Source of the DNA: Candidatus Nitrosotenuis aquarius
GTDB taxonomy: Archaea > Thermoproteota > Nitrososphaeria > Nitrososphaerales > Nitrosopumilaceae
DNA: 64,000 nucleotides
Assembly: GCF_002787055.1 (NCBI RefSeq)
Contig: NZ_CP024808.1
Span: 1,204,328-1,268,327 of the forward strand
Reading direction: 5' to 3'
Part shown: positions 24,398 through 32,346 of the stretch, in pieces
How positions within the stretch are numbered: position 1 is the first letter of the stretch
Layout of the letters: each line of letters opens with the position of its first letter
Made by a program: the position numbers and the translations under genes
Notes under the pieces: model-generated
What the model saw: only the letters and a program-made list of their open reading frames with translations
Told to the model about the DNA's origin: nothing
The model's database searches: none

Positions 24398-25092
24398 CGA
24401 ATGTTTTTGCGGTAGGAGTAGGGCCAGGATCGCCAAAATATGTCACAGAGTTAGTCAAGCAGATAATCCTTGACTGCGATGTCGTGATTGGCTACAAGTA
24501 TACTATGCAGACAATCGAGTCTCTGCTCAAGGGAAAAGAAGTACACGAAATCACAATGAAAAATCAGGAAGAGGCCTACCAAAAAGTAGCAAAAACTCTG
24601 GGCCAAAAAAAGCTAGTAGTTCCATTTACTGGTGACGTGAATTTCTCCGAGTCTGAAGTGGTTGATAGATTAATTGAGATCTTTGGCAAAATTACCATAA
24701 TTCCTGGAATCTCGGCAACTCAGGTAGCTGCATCCAAAGCCCAGGTTCCCCTTGACCGCTCCAAAGTAATCACAATGCACATCACAACTCCAATTGAGGA
24801 GAAAAAACTGGAACTCCAAAAGGCAATACTGGACGGATTCTCTGTTGTTCTAGTGCCAAGGCCCTGGCCACGCGACCCAACCAAGCATTTTATGCAGTCA
24901 GAAATCGCCCATTACCTTAGGAAAAATGGTTTTGATACCAAAAGGTTGCGCGTCCATGTGTACGAATTCCTGACCACAGACAAAGAAACCGAGTTTGTCG
25001 GGTTTGTCTCGGATTTGGAGGGAAAGGAATTTTCTGATCTGTCCGTGATGGTAATCAACCAGCACAAGTTGGAATCCTACATTAATTTCTAG
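24394..25092 (+). CDS. cbiE: Cobalt-precorrin-7 C5-methyltransferase CbiE
   Basis: 232 residues. Start chosen at ATG 24,394, which overlaps the preceding stop and puts the family's N-terminal VGVGPGSPKYVT at residues 7-18. Tetrapyrrole methylase fold with VVPFTGDVNFSES and IIPGISATQVAASKA. Methylates C5 of precorrin-7 in anaerobic-type cobalamin synthesis. Together with bluB at 60,942 it indicates B12 production with dimethylbenzimidazole as lower ligand. Confidence 0.88.
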   Translation: MTNVFAVGVGPGSPKYVTELVKQIILDCDVVIGYKYTMQTIESLLKGKEVHEITMKNQEEAYQKVAKTLGQKKLVVPFTGDVNFSESEVVDRLIEIFGKITIIPGISATQVAASKAQVPLDRSKVITMHITTPIEEKKLELQKAILDGFSVVLVPRPWPRDPTKHFMQSEIAHYLRKNGFDTKRLRVHVYEFLTTDKETEFVGFVSDLEGKEFSDLSVMVINQHKLESYINF

Positions 25093-25961
25093 TTCAGCGG
25101 TGTCTTTGTTTTTGGAATCTTGGATGTGTCAAAGACAAAGACAGTAAGGTCGATGTGCTGGTAATCCTCATCAAACAGTCTAAAGAACCCCTGATCGTCA
25201 AATGTCACGCTCCAGGATTTTCCTGGTGCAATGGCACCGCTTGAAATCTTGCCGTCCGCCGTGAATGTCTTTTTATGAGAGTTGTAATTTGCAGTGCCAG
25301 ACTTTAGTGAGTGGGCAACATCATCTTCATTTACAAATGTGATGGTGCCGCCCGGCGGAATTGTTATTCTGTCTTCTGATACAAAATTGAACCTAAACCC
25401 AGCAGTCTGGGTCTTGTATGTAGCGTCCTGGGGATTTGCAGCTCCCTTTAGAATCTTGATGGTAACGTCAGATTTTGGAGTCTTGTCTATTGGCTTTACT
25501 AAAAACTCGGAAACCTTGCTGGTGTAGACCAGTTTTGTTTTTTGTTTTGCCGAGTCCGTTATTGTTCCACTAAACGTATAGATTGATTCAGTTGCTGTTT
25601 TGTCGATTAGTTTTGCAATTCCGGTGATGGTTGCTTCTTTGCCTTGCTGGTCTGTTGCCTTGGCACTGAATCTGAAGAGCTTGCCGTTTTGCAGTACAGA
25701 GCCAGTAAATTCAGACAGATCCCAGTCTTTTTGGTCAACCATGATCACGCCGTCTTGGAGCGTAAAGTCTGATTTTGTTTTTGTCTGGGTTATGGAAAAT
25801 GTGATTTCTGCGCTAGAATCGGAAATTGACGTGCTAGATACTGCAAAGCCGCTTCCAGAAAACGTGAATGCCTTGTTGCCTGAGACCTGTGCCTCGGCAT
25901 TATTCATAGATGCGGCAAAAACTATGCCTACGAGCACGGCTAGAATGGCTAGGTACTTCAC
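25089..25961 (-). CDS. Secreted protein with cupredoxin-like C-terminal domain
   Basis: 290 residues with a signal peptide (about 1-24). The first ~160 residues are strand-rich with several KxS and TxK repeats; the last ~100 have the cupredoxin pattern IPPGGTITFVNEDDVAHSL, where the His is the usual first copper ligand. The C-terminal loop that normally supplies Cys-His-Met reads FFRLFDEDYQHID and lacks Cys, so type 1 copper binding is doubtful. Overlaps cbiE by 4 bp, convergently. Confidence 0.7.
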   Translation of the reverse strand: MKYLAILAVLVGIVFAASMNNAEAQVSGNKAFTFSGSGFAVSSTSISDSSAEITFSITQTKTKSDFTLQDGVIMVDQKDWDLSEFTGSVLQNGKLFRFSAKATDQQGKEATITGIAKLIDKTATESIYTFSGTITDSAKQKTKLVYTSKVSEFLVKPIDKTPKSDVTIKILKGAANPQDATYKTQTAGFRFNFVSEDRITIPPGGTITFVNEDDVAHSLKSGTANYNSHKKTFTADGKISSGAIAPGKSWSVTFDDQGFFRLFDEDYQHIDLTVFVFDTSKIPKTKTPLN

Positions 25962-26031
25962 AGTATAGTCATGTCCTGATTTTGTTTATAATTTACTACT
26001 GAATTATTTTTGGCCAAGCCACAAAATTTAG

Positions 26032-26589
26032 TCAATTCTTGATTTCATTGAGTTTCGGCATTAGGTCTTCGCCCCCAAAACTCTCTATCATGTAGGCTTC
26101 GATAATACCCCCCACCAAAAGAAGGCCAATCACAATTCCGATTTCTATTACCAATGGCTTCCACTGCTCCTTTAGTGGGGTTTTTCTGAACAACGCCACA
26201 ATCAGAATAAAGCTCCTAGACATTGCAAGTGAGTATGCCGCAAGCTCCATCAAGCCAAACGGGGTCGCAAAGATCAGCGCAAGTGGTGGAATCTCACCTA
26301 ACAGGGGAGTAGTAGTAGCTAGTGCGGCAAACGCAAAGCCAGTAGACACTGCCGAAAACACACCCCAGCCGATTCCAAACCCAGGAATGAACATTGCAAG
26401 TGCGATCTGAGTGTTGTGCATAAAGATCTCAAACCCAAAATTCTCGCCCTTTAGAGACTCGATAAGCTTGTTGAATTCTTCTAGGAAAATTTTTGCCTCT
26501 TCCTCTGGGACTTGCATTTCTGCACCCAAAGAAAATGCCGCAGAAAACACACCCAAAAACACAAAGAACAGAATTATTCGCTTGTTCAA
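26032..26589 (-). CDS. SpoIIM/DUF95-like membrane protein
   Basis: 185 residues from TTG 26,589 (start uncertain; frame open to 26,718, but that reaches into the divergent DP1 gene). First membrane helix at the N-terminus, a charged segment (EEEAKIFLEEFNKLIES), then membrane helices with the FIPGFGIGWGVFSAVSTGF and FGLMELAAYSLAM segments typical of the DUF95 family. Function of archaeal members unknown. Shares a symmetric AT-rich box with the DP1 gene. Confidence 0.78.
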   Translation of the reverse strand: MNKRIILFFVFLGVFSAAFSLGAEMQVPEEEAKIFLEEFNKLIESLKGENFGFEIFMHNTQIALAMFIPGFGIGWGVFSAVSTGFAFAALATTTPLLGEIPPLALIFATPFGLMELAAYSLAMSRSFILIVALFRKTPLKEQWKPLVIEIGIVIGLLLVGGIIEAYMIESFGGEDLMPKLNEIKN

Positions 26590-26640
26590 TTGATCTCTCA
26601 GTTTTGCGCGGTGAATAAGAGTCTGTTGATCTGAGGCAGA

Positions 26641-26652
26641 GTTAATTAAAAC
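26641..26652. promoter_or_regulatory. Bidirectional TATA-like box
   Basis: GTTAATTAAAAC reads as a TATA box on both strands; it is 26-28 bp before the ATG at 26,675 of the DP1 gene. Confidence 0.5.
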
Positions 26653-26674
26653 GTGTTTTGATGTGATGGTGTTT

Positions 26675-28096
26675 ATGATTAGCGATGTTGGTGCCGCATT
26701 AAATTTTGTAATCAACAAGGGCTTTCAAATTCATCCAGACGCGCTAAAGATACTAGAGCAAATAGACGTAAAAGAACTAGAGAGGATCATAAAGCAAATC
26801 GTAAAGGAAAAGGAACGCCAGCAACTATACCTAATTTCGCAAAAAGACTTGGAGTCATTCCTAGGAATTAAAGAGGATGAATCAATAGAGGACAGACACG
26901 AAATTCTCTACGATCCCACGCCTAACCTTGCTTCTGCGGAAGGAGTCCAAGGATTTACTGCCCTTTTCTCTAGTAGGTACGCCAAGCTAAAGCGAATCAT
27001 GTCCAATAGACCCGAGGCAAAGATGGTCAAATCCATTTCTGCCGTAATTTCCACCAAGTCCAAAGATGAGGTCTATGTGTGTGGTTTGGTAACAGACAGG
27101 CGAACCGACAGAAATGTCACCAAAATAACACTAGAGGACCCCAGTGGAATAATGGAAACTATAGTAGTTGACGAGGAGCTCCAAAAAACAGCCTCTGGCT
27201 TGCTAATGGACCAGTTTGTAATGGAAAAAATTGTCACAAGTAAAAACGGCGGCTTTATTGTCAAGGATATCATTTTGCCCGACATTCCAGATCATGCAGC
27301 AAACCGCTCAAAGACAGAGGCCTATGCCGTATTTGTCTCGGATCTGCATGTTGGCTCTAAATATTTCATGGAAAAGGAATTCTCGGATTTGGTTGCCTGG
27401 CTTTCAAGCCCAGATCCAATAGCAAAAAAGGTCCGATTTTTCATCTTGGGCGGCGACGTGGTGGATGGAATTGGAATCTACCCAAACCAAGACAAGGAGC
27501 TAGTGGCGCTAAACACCCAAGACCAACTAAAACTATTATACGAGATTTTGGACAAAGTCCCAAAACACATCAAAGTATTCATCGCGCCTGGAAACCACGA
27601 CCCAGGGAGAAGGGCGTTGCCCCAACCAGCAATTCCTGCAAAATATAATCCAGATTTGTGGGGCAGGAAGAACTTTTTCATGGTAGGCAATCCGGCCATA
27701 ATATCGCTAAACGGCGTCAAGGTCCTAATTTTCCACGGCCAGTCAGTGGACGATATTGTAAAGACCACGCCTGGCCTAAGCTACGACAAGCCAGCCAAGG
27801 TAATGCAGTATTTACTAAAAGCTAGGCATCTGAGCCCAATTTATGGAGCGCAAACCCCCCTTGCGCCAGAACTAGAAGACCATATGGTAATTGACGAGGT
27901 GCCAGACATTTTCCATGCGGGACACGTCCATGTAATAGATCTGGACCTGTACAAGAACATACTAATTCTGAACTCGGGTGCCTGGCAATCACAGACTCCT
28001 TTCCAGTCAGGAGTAGGAATTACGCCAACACCGGCAGTCGCAGTCTTGGTAAATCTGAAGACCTTCAAGGTCTATACCAAGGATTTTTCTAAATAA
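26675..28096 (+). CDS. polB: DNA polymerase D small subunit (DP1)
   Basis: 473 residues from ATG 26,675 (ATG 26,666 and GTG 26,663 are alternatives), chosen from the TATA spacing. OB-fold region about 110-210, then a calcineurin-like nuclease domain: SDLHVGSKYF, LGGDVVDGIG, APGNHDPGRR, IFHGQSVDD and AGHVHVIDLDL. DP1 provides the 3'-5' proofreading activity of PolD, the main replicative polymerase in many archaea. The large subunit is at 32,347, and Orc1/Cdc6 lies convergent just downstream. Confidence 0.95.
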   Translation: MISDVGAALNFVINKGFQIHPDALKILEQIDVKELERIIKQIVKEKERQQLYLISQKDLESFLGIKEDESIEDRHEILYDPTPNLASAEGVQGFTALFSSRYAKLKRIMSNRPEAKMVKSISAVISTKSKDEVYVCGLVTDRRTDRNVTKITLEDPSGIMETIVVDEELQKTASGLLMDQFVMEKIVTSKNGGFIVKDIILPDIPDHAANRSKTEAYAVFVSDLHVGSKYFMEKEFSDLVAWLSSPDPIAKKVRFFILGGDVVDGIGIYPNQDKELVALNTQDQLKLLYEILDKVPKHIKVFIAPGNHDPGRRALPQPAIPAKYNPDLWGRKNFFMVGNPAIISLNGVKVLIFHGQSVDDIVKTTPGLSYDKPAKVMQYLLKARHLSPIYGAQTPLAPELEDHMVIDEVPDIFHAGHVHVIDLDLYKNILILNSGAWQSQTPFQSGVGITPTPAVAVLVNLKTFKVYTKDFSK

Positions 28097-29294
28097 TATC
28101 TTCCAGTGTCGCTTCCGACTTGAATGTCTCTTTGACAGTCTCTGGCGAAATCGTCAGTGTGAATTTCTTTGTCCTTCCATGAATTCCTTGGTGGACAATT
28201 TTGCCGGAAATAATCCCAGACATTTCAATTTCAGATAGCATTTGAGTAACTCGTCTTTGAGTTAGCTCTTTTTGGCGTATTTGCTTGCAAAGGGTCTTGT
28301 ATGCGGAATAGATCTCGCCCGTAGAAAGACCTGACGCCTTCATTACTGCCACGATTAAGAGTTTTTCATGCAGTGGGTAGGATTGGAGTGCTGTTGTTTC
28401 CTTGTCTTCTTCTATTTTTGATGAGGCAGTCCTGATGTGTTCTTCCGTTACTTTGCTTGCCTGAGCTCGCTCGGCTATCTCGCCTGCCACTCGGAGTAGG
28501 TCGATTGCACGCCTGGCATCGCCGTGCTCTCTGCCTGCCATTGCAGCACAAAGATTTAGCGCCGAGTCCTCTACTGTACCTTCAGCAAACGCCTCCTTGA
28601 TTCTCTCCTTTAGGATCTCTTTTAGCTGGTCCACGGAATAATTGGTAAAGATAATCTCTTCTTCAGATAATGAACTAATTACGCGTGGGTCCAGCCTTTC
28701 TTTGAAGGTAAGGTCGTTTGATATTCCTACAAGGGTCAGTGAGCCGTTCTTTAGGCGCTCATTTGCCCTGGTTAGTTGATACATGACGTCCTTGCCCGTC
28801 TTTGAAATTAGGTGGGCTAGGTAGTCGATTTCATCTATTACAAAGACAATGTTGTATTGGTTTTTCTCTATTGCCTTTAACAGCCTCTTGAAAACCTCCG
28901 ATATTGAAAGCCCTGTTGCCGGAATCTGGTCTTCATCCAAGTCCAACTGCCTGCCAATGCTTACAAACAAGCTATAGAGGGTTGCCTCATCCTTGGCATT
29001 AGAATAGATTAGTTTGATTGGGAATTTTGATTTCTCTACCCGTTGTTGTATTTTGTCCAGTATTTTTTTTATAACTAGGGTTTTGCCGGTGCCTGGCTTG
29101 CCGTATACAATTAGGTTAGACGGTCTTGACTGCTTCAAAATAGGTGATAATGATTGGGTAACCTTTTCGAGCTCCTCGTTTCGGTGCAGGATCAATTCCG
29201 GTAAATAAGAAAAATGTAAAACCTTGCGGTTTTTAATTATGGACTTGCCGCTTTCCATATTATCCAATAATCTGTCGACTGGGTCTTCGGTCAA
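28089..29294 (-). CDS. cdc6: Orc1/Cdc6 origin-recognition ATPase
   Basis: 401 residues from TTG 29,294. Walker A GKPGTGKT at 65-72, Walker B VFVIDEIDYL near 148, sensor 1 TLVGISND, sensor 2 GDARRAIDLLR, and a C-terminal winged helix (from about 310) with REL-type RRVTQMLSEIEMSG. Binds and melts the origin and loads MCM. The upstream intergenic region carries repeated motifs expected for its binding. Overlaps DP1 by 8 bp, convergently. Confidence 0.95.
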   Translation of the reverse strand: MTEDPVDRLLDNMESGKSIIKNRKVLHFSYLPELILHRNEELEKVTQSLSPILKQSRPSNLIVYGKPGTGKTLVIKKILDKIQQRVEKSKFPIKLIYSNAKDEATLYSLFVSIGRQLDLDEDQIPATGLSISEVFKRLLKAIEKNQYNIVFVIDEIDYLAHLISKTGKDVMYQLTRANERLKNGSLTLVGISNDLTFKERLDPRVISSLSEEEIIFTNYSVDQLKEILKERIKEAFAEGTVEDSALNLCAAMAGREHGDARRAIDLLRVAGEIAERAQASKVTEEHIRTASSKIEEDKETTALQSYPLHEKLLIVAVMKASGLSTGEIYSAYKTLCKQIRQKELTQRRVTQMLSEIEMSGIISGKIVHQGIHGRTKKFTLTISPETVKETFKSEATLEDII

Positions 29295-29753
29295 CTCTCA
29301 CACCTCAATTTCCAGTCCATTACAACTTTGACTATTCATGAAGTGTTTAGAATGAATATGATAGTTTGAGTTTAGTTGGTAATTAATTATTTTTAATTTG
29401 ATTTTCATAAAAAAATTTAGAAAGAAAAAGAGTGGAAATGATGGTGTGTGGGAAATTCACAAAAAGTTAACGTTGTGTTAAGAAAAGGACCAAAAAAGGC
29501 AATTTTGACCCCATTATTTCGAGTCCAGGCGTGAAGGTTGCCATTAACATTGTTAACGAGCCAGAATAGACCCAATTATTTCCACTCCAGGCATGGAAAA
29601 TAGGAGTTTAGGAGTCTGAAAAGGGGGTTAGCCTGTTAACATGTGAATTTTGGCCAGGCGTGGGCTACGTAGTCAACGTTAACAACGCTGGGAGTTAACA
29701 AAGCTGGCCGGATCCGTTCATTTGTTAACCAGTTAACACGATCGATCACGAAA
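29295..29753. other. Candidate replication origin (oriC)
   Basis: 459-bp gap next to cdc6. Seven GTTAAC hexamers (29,466; 29,552; 29,635; 29,678; 29,694; 29,724; 29,732), three CCAGGCRTG motifs in the same orientation (29,525; 29,587; 29,654), two of them inside a longer ATTATTTC-S-A-S-TCCAGGC repeat (29,513-29,533 and 29,575-29,595), a related AATTTCCAGTCCA at 29,307-29,319, and an AT-rich run at 29,380-29,432 that could unwind. No tRNA or ORF fits here. Confidence 0.75.
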
Positions 29754-30140
29754 ATGGCAAAGAAAAGGATACGAATAGACCTCGAAGACTCGGATGGAGC
29801 CAAGTACAACTTTAACATCGAGGGCAACATAACCCGGGACAAGGTCATCAAAATATTCGAATTAATGAACCTCATGAATATAGAGGACCAGGACGAGGCA
29901 CCCCAATTGGACTCAGTAGGGGCTAAAATCTGGCATATTGTGGACAAATACTTCCCAATGGGCAACTTTACCTCTAATGAAATACTGGAAAAATACGAAG
30001 ACGAATACAATGAACCCATTAAACTAAGCATAATTTCGACCTATTTGGCCAGATTCAACACCAAAGGAAGGATTAACCGCCTGCGTCAGGGCAAAGCCTG
30101 GGTATACCAAATAGCCAAAATTCCTCAGAAAACCGACTAG
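29754..30140 (+). CDS. Origin-adjacent conserved protein, possible winged helix
   Basis: 128 residues starting at the edge of the repeat-rich region. N-terminal strand pair with MAKKRIRIDLEDSDGAKYNF, then a helical half with SNEILEKYEDEYNEPIKLSIISTYL and a K/R-rich wing-like end (RINRLRQGKAWVYQIA), consistent with a winged helix. Two GTTAAC boxes lie within 30 bp of its start, so it may bind them. By position it is a candidate accessory origin factor (compare WhiP of Crenarchaeota), but homology is not shown. Confidence 0.65.
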   Translation: MAKKRIRIDLEDSDGAKYNFNIEGNITRDKVIKIFELMNLMNIEDQDEAPQLDSVGAKIWHIVDKYFPMGNFTSNEILEKYEDEYNEPIKLSIISTYLARFNTKGRINRLRQGKAWVYQIAKIPQKTD

Positions 30141-30298
30141 GAGATATTTACTCGCTTTAGTATGAGCGAGTCTCCTTGAAGGCTGACTTTGACATAATCA
30201 CCCTTCTGAATGCCCAAGTATTTGCGGAATTGTTTTGGTATTGAGATGGTTCCTACAGCCGTGATCTTGACTAGTTCATCATTTTCTGTAAGCATCAT
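30137..30298 (-). CDS. SpoVT/AbrB-family small DNA-binding protein
   Basis: 53 residues from ATG 30,298 (or the next ATG, 30,295). VKITAVGTISIPKQFRKYLGIQKGDYVKVSL is the AbrB swapped-hairpin signature followed by a final strand SLILKRV. Its end overlaps the stop of the 29,754 gene. A TTAAATATCTT-type AT-rich box lies just upstream (30,310-30,325). Likely a local regulator; target unknown. Confidence 0.72.
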   Translation of the reverse strand: MMLTENDELVKITAVGTISIPKQFRKYLGIQKGDYVKVSLQGDSLILKRVNIS

Positions 30299-30463
30299 AT
30301 TAGATTATTAAATTAAGATATTTAAAACTTCTTGAATTAGTAAAACATAATAAAATTTTAGTGGAAAAGTAGGAAATTAGGTTAAACTAATGAAAATATT
30401 ACCATCTGTGTATTTTATTAGGAAAGCCTAATGAAAATATCTAATGAAATTCCCTTTGAAAAC
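30299..30463. other. AT-rich intergenic region with short repeats
   Basis: Contains CTAATGAAAATATT (30,388-30,401), CCTAATGAAAATATC (30,427-30,441) and CTAATGAAATTCC (30,441-30,453), three related copies of CTAATGAAA, plus TATA-like sequences. No ORF or RNA recognised. Confidence 0.35.
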
Positions 30464-31045
30464 TTAGGCCGTAATTGGTTGTTCTTGGTTTCCTAGTTTG
30501 GCCTTTCCCTTTTCTGTGATCTGATACGTAAATGGCTTGGTCTTGTTGTTTCTCTGAACAAAACCTTCCTCGAAAAGCCTCTTCATTAATCTGGATGTGT
30601 GTTCTCTACTTCTCCCTATTGTGATTTGGATGTCACGTGACGTCATTTCCTTGGCTGTGATTAATCCTAAGACGTGTTCTGCTATGCCTTCAAAACCCAT
30701 ATTAGGCATTCTTGGCTTTGGAGCAGGCTTGGTAGACTCGATTTTGACCTCTTCTGGCTCTTTTTGGACTTGTTTTTCCGCCTTTTTCTCCAAAATAGGC
30801 TCGACTTTGGTCAAAAGCTGCTCTTCGGGTAGTTTTTCCTCGAGATCCATGGCATCTAGGCGTATTTTCATGTCAATTAACTGCCTTTCATAATATTCTA
30901 GGCGTGACAAATAGGCAGGATCTGAGGTCTTTTGTGTGCTCAGAGTCTTGATTTTACCATAAATCATCATACCAAAGACCCCAACTGCGAATGCAACTAC
31001 GACATATGCTATGACCTGAGGGTCGGGAATCTCTACTAACATCAC
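30464..31045 (-). CDS. Membrane-anchored winged-helix protein
   Basis: 193 residues. One membrane helix at about 11-30, a charged coiled-coil segment (about 45-100, SRLEYYERQLIDMKIRLDAM and EEVKIES), a Pro/Lys linker and a C-terminal winged helix (about 115-185: HVLGLITAKEMTSRDIQITIGRSREHTSRLMKRLFEEGFVQR type). The topology suggests a membrane-tethered transcription regulator or chromosome anchor near the origin. Not assigned to a named family. Confidence 0.72.
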   Translation of the reverse strand: MMLVEIPDPQVIAYVVVAFAVGVFGMMIYGKIKTLSTQKTSDPAYLSRLEYYERQLIDMKIRLDAMDLEEKLPEEQLLTKVEPILEKKAEKQVQKEPEEVKIESTKPAPKPRMPNMGFEGIAEHVLGLITAKEMTSRDIQITIGRSREHTSRLMKRLFEEGFVQRNNKTKPFTYQITEKGKAKLGNQEQPITA

Positions 31046-31166
31046 TTAGTTGTGAAGATCTATGTGATTTATCATGATTGGCCAACTAATCTTCACACTT
31101 TGTATCAACTTACATATCATAACTAATCACTATATTTCAAAACAGTTAGAGTTGGGTTGTGATTCG

Positions 31167-31529
31167 TCACATTCCACATGCTTGACGAACCAATTTGTCT
31201 ATAACATTTGTCACTTGTTCCTCTCTTTCTGGGAAAACATCACTATTTTTTATCACAGAAACCTGCTCTGCGAGCCTAGATATCACATCAATGTCATCTG
31301 GAAGTAATATGCCTAGGCCACGAAGCAGAATTATCGAATAAAATAATCCCATCAACTTCTCCCTGGATTGGTTTACTTGGCGGAAATATGCGCCCTTACT
31401 GATGCCGAACTCGAACTCGGCGAGGTTCTTTCGATTTAAAATAATTTGAATTTGTCGCTCTGTAAACAATGATTTTTTGATAATTTGCTTGATAATATTG
31501 TTAAAATTAGACTCATCAATCTCTGCCAT
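31167..31529 (-). CDS. Hypothetical protein, HTH-like
   Basis: 120 residues, helical, with a central helix-turn-helix-like run (LFTERQIQIILNRKNLAEFEF) followed by YFRQVNQSREKLMGLFYSI. Conserved-looking but I do not recognise the family. It is divergent from the GGGP synthase gene. No membrane segment beyond one hydrophobic helix (FYSIILLRGLGILL). Confidence 0.6.
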   Translation of the reverse strand: MAEIDESNFNNIIKQIIKKSLFTERQIQIILNRKNLAEFEFGISKGAYFRQVNQSREKLMGLFYSIILLRGLGILLPDDIDVISRLAEQVSVIKNSDVFPEREEQVTNVIDKLVRQACGM

Positions 31530-31594
31530 AGCTATACAGTTCTGTATACCACATTTTAATTAAACTTTAAAACAATTGGTTCAAACCAAATTTC

Positions 31595-32344
31595 ATGGGT
31601 AAAGTAGAGCAATACCTGAGCGCAACACGCAAGAAAAAGGGCGCATTACTGTTTGTACTAATTGACTCTGAAGTATCAAAGATGAAGGAATCTGCTAGGC
31701 TAGCAAAGCAGGTTGAAAAGATTGGCGCCTCTGCAATATTGGTAGGCGGTTCCTCGGCAATTGACCAGCTAGAAATGGCACAGGTTGTAAAAAACATCAA
31801 AAAAGCAGTCAAAATTCCAATAATTCTGTTTCCTGGAAACGTTACTGGCGTGGTTCCATCGGCAGACGCTATACTGTTTAGCTCGCTGATGAACTCGGAA
31901 AATCCATACTATATCACCCAGGCTCAGGCACTTGGAGCCCCAAGTGTGCTCAAGTTCGGCCTAGAGCCATTACCGACTGCCTACATCATAATAGGTGAAG
32001 GAACAACTGCTTGGTTTGTCGGCTCTGCCAGGGGCATTCCATTTGACAAGCCAAACATTGCAGCTGCCTATTGTTTGGCAGCCCAATTCCTAGGTATGAG
32101 ATTTGTGTATTTGGAGGCAGGATCCGGGGCAAAGGAAAGCATCCGACCCCAAATGGTTGCAACCGTCCGCAAACTCTTCAAGGGATTTCTTATAGTGGGT
32201 GGGGGCATTCGTGACGCCAAAACCGCCTCAGAACTAGTAAAAGCAGGAGCCGACGCGCTAGTCATTGGAACAATGCTGGAAAAGGAAAAAAACAGCCTCA
32301 AAAAGCTAGCCGAAATAGCAAATAGTATCAAGAATATAGGCTAG
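31595..32344 (+). CDS. Geranylgeranylglyceryl phosphate synthase
   Basis: 249 residues of the PcrB/GGGPS TIM-barrel family: LFVLIDSE, ILVGGSSAID, ILFPGNVTGV, YLEAGSGA, and the phosphate-binding VGGGIRD and VIGTMLE. Forms the first ether bond between geranylgeranyl diphosphate and glycerol-1-phosphate, using the product of EgsA. A TATA-like ACTTTAAAAC at 31,564-31,573 lies about 27 bp before the ATG. Only 2 bp separate its stop from the DP2 start. Confidence 0.94.
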   Translation: MGKVEQYLSATRKKKGALLFVLIDSEVSKMKESARLAKQVEKIGASAILVGGSSAIDQLEMAQVVKNIKKAVKIPIILFPGNVTGVVPSADAILFSSLMNSENPYYITQAQALGAPSVLKFGLEPLPTAYIIIGEGTTAWFVGSARGIPFDKPNIAAAYCLAAQFLGMRFVYLEAGSGAKESIRPQMVATVRKLFKGFLIVGGGIRDAKTASELVKAGADALVIGTMLEKEKNSLKKLAEIANSIKNIG

Positions 32345-32346
32345 AC

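Noticed and set aside
31052-31096. Inverted repeat GTGAAGAT/ATCTTCAC between 30,464 and 31,167 genes
   Set aside because: 8 bp with a 29-bp spacer in AT-rich DNA; could easily be chance and fits no known signal.
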